From NCBI GenBank assembly GCA_012838955.1, contig DUOH01000045.1:1-64000 (forward strand): DNA of 64,000 nucleotides. The letters are read 5' to 3'. The stretch's first letter is position 1. Each line of letters starts with the position of its first letter. This stretch comes from Bacillota bacterium. Its GTDB lineage: Bacteria > Bacillota > UBA4882 > UBA10575. Made by a program: the position numbers and the translations under genes. Shown here piece after piece: positions 63,802-64,000 of this stretch. The notes below the pieces were generated by a model, which saw only the letters and a program-made list of their open reading frames with translations, made no database searches and was not told the origin of the DNA.

Positions 63802-64000
63802 CTAAACCTCCAAAATTTCAGCCTCTTTGTTTTCTAACAAACGATCTATCTGTTCTATATATTTATCGGTTAATTTCTGAATCTCATCCAAACCCTTTTT
63901 ATACTCATCTTCCGATACTATACCGTCTTTTTCCAGTTTTTTTAGTTGATCATTGGCGTCCCGACGCAAGTTTCTCACAGCCACCCGCTTCTCTTCCGCT
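63802..64000 (-). CDS. frr: Ribosome recycling factor, 3' part only
   Basis: The last 66 codons are present; the 5' part lies beyond the right edge. [20 protein letters not shown] and the long ending helix ...[19 protein letters not shown] are diagnostic of RRF, which splits post-termination ribosomes with EF-G. The frr-uppS-cdsA order is the standard one. Confidence 0.97.
   Translation of the reverse strand, partial: AEEKRVAVRNLRRDANDQLKKLEKDGIVSEDEYKKGLDEIQKLTDKYIEQIDRLLENKEAEILEV

Overview
The window reads as chromosome from an anaerobic, spore-forming Bacillota (Clostridia- or Limnochordia-like) of roughly 50% GC. The evidence is the Gram-positive PolC replicase, RemA, the TRAP protein MtrB, a YtvI-type sporulation membrane protein, a SAM-I riboswitch and the ferredoxin-linked homocysteine route typical of anaerobes. 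The genus cannot be named from the sequence alone. Almost all genes lie on the minus strand, except a plus-strand island at 41.2-45.6 kb.

1-20 kb: two giant exported proteins in tandem. The upstream gene (10148-19957, 3269 aa) has a WapA-like N-terminal domain, Ig-like and about a dozen FN3-like repeats, a PKD domain and a C-terminal beta-helix. The downstream gene (9942 leftwards past the window edge, at least 3314 aa) has a signal peptide, discoidin-like modules, Ig/FN3 domains, a long YD/RHS repeat region, a canonical RHS core and an AT-rich variable tail, the layout of a polymorphic toxin. This is the main accessory region. Any immunity gene would lie off the left edge.

20.4-24 kb: an FmdB-type zinc ribbon, PduL phosphotransacylase, tRNA-Trp and tRNA-Pro with near-consensus promoters, a small membrane protein and a double SANT/Myb-like coiled-coil protein.

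24-29.8 kb: sulfur and amino-acid metabolism. A SAM-I riboswitch with promoter and terminator controls a four-gene operon (DUF39 homocysteine synthesis protein, NIL-domain ferredoxin, UPF0280 protein, homocysteine methyltransferase). Upstream are ilvE and thrB.

30-40.8 kb: a conserved core block: rsmB, a YugP-type Zn protease, fmt, def, priA, coaBC, rpoZ, gmk, remA, an mIHF-type DNA-binding protein and yicC. A 735-bp repeat-rich gap lies upstream of coaBC.

41-45.6 kb (plus strand): HtrA protease, an ECF sigma factor with zinc anti-sigma factor, an unknown protein behind a hairpin overlapping its ribosome-binding site, and serC.

45.8-64 kb (minus): mtrB, a TrkA-C membrane protein, a SpoU methyltransferase, infC(AUU start)-rpmI-rplT with a long leader, rluD-lgt-lspA, polC, a GT2 glycosyltransferase, ispG, a CxxC-rich protein, rseP, dxr, ytvI-like, cdsA, uppS and the 3' end of frr. 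This is the usual Firmicutes arrangement joining translation, isoprenoid/lipid-carrier synthesis and envelope proteolysis.
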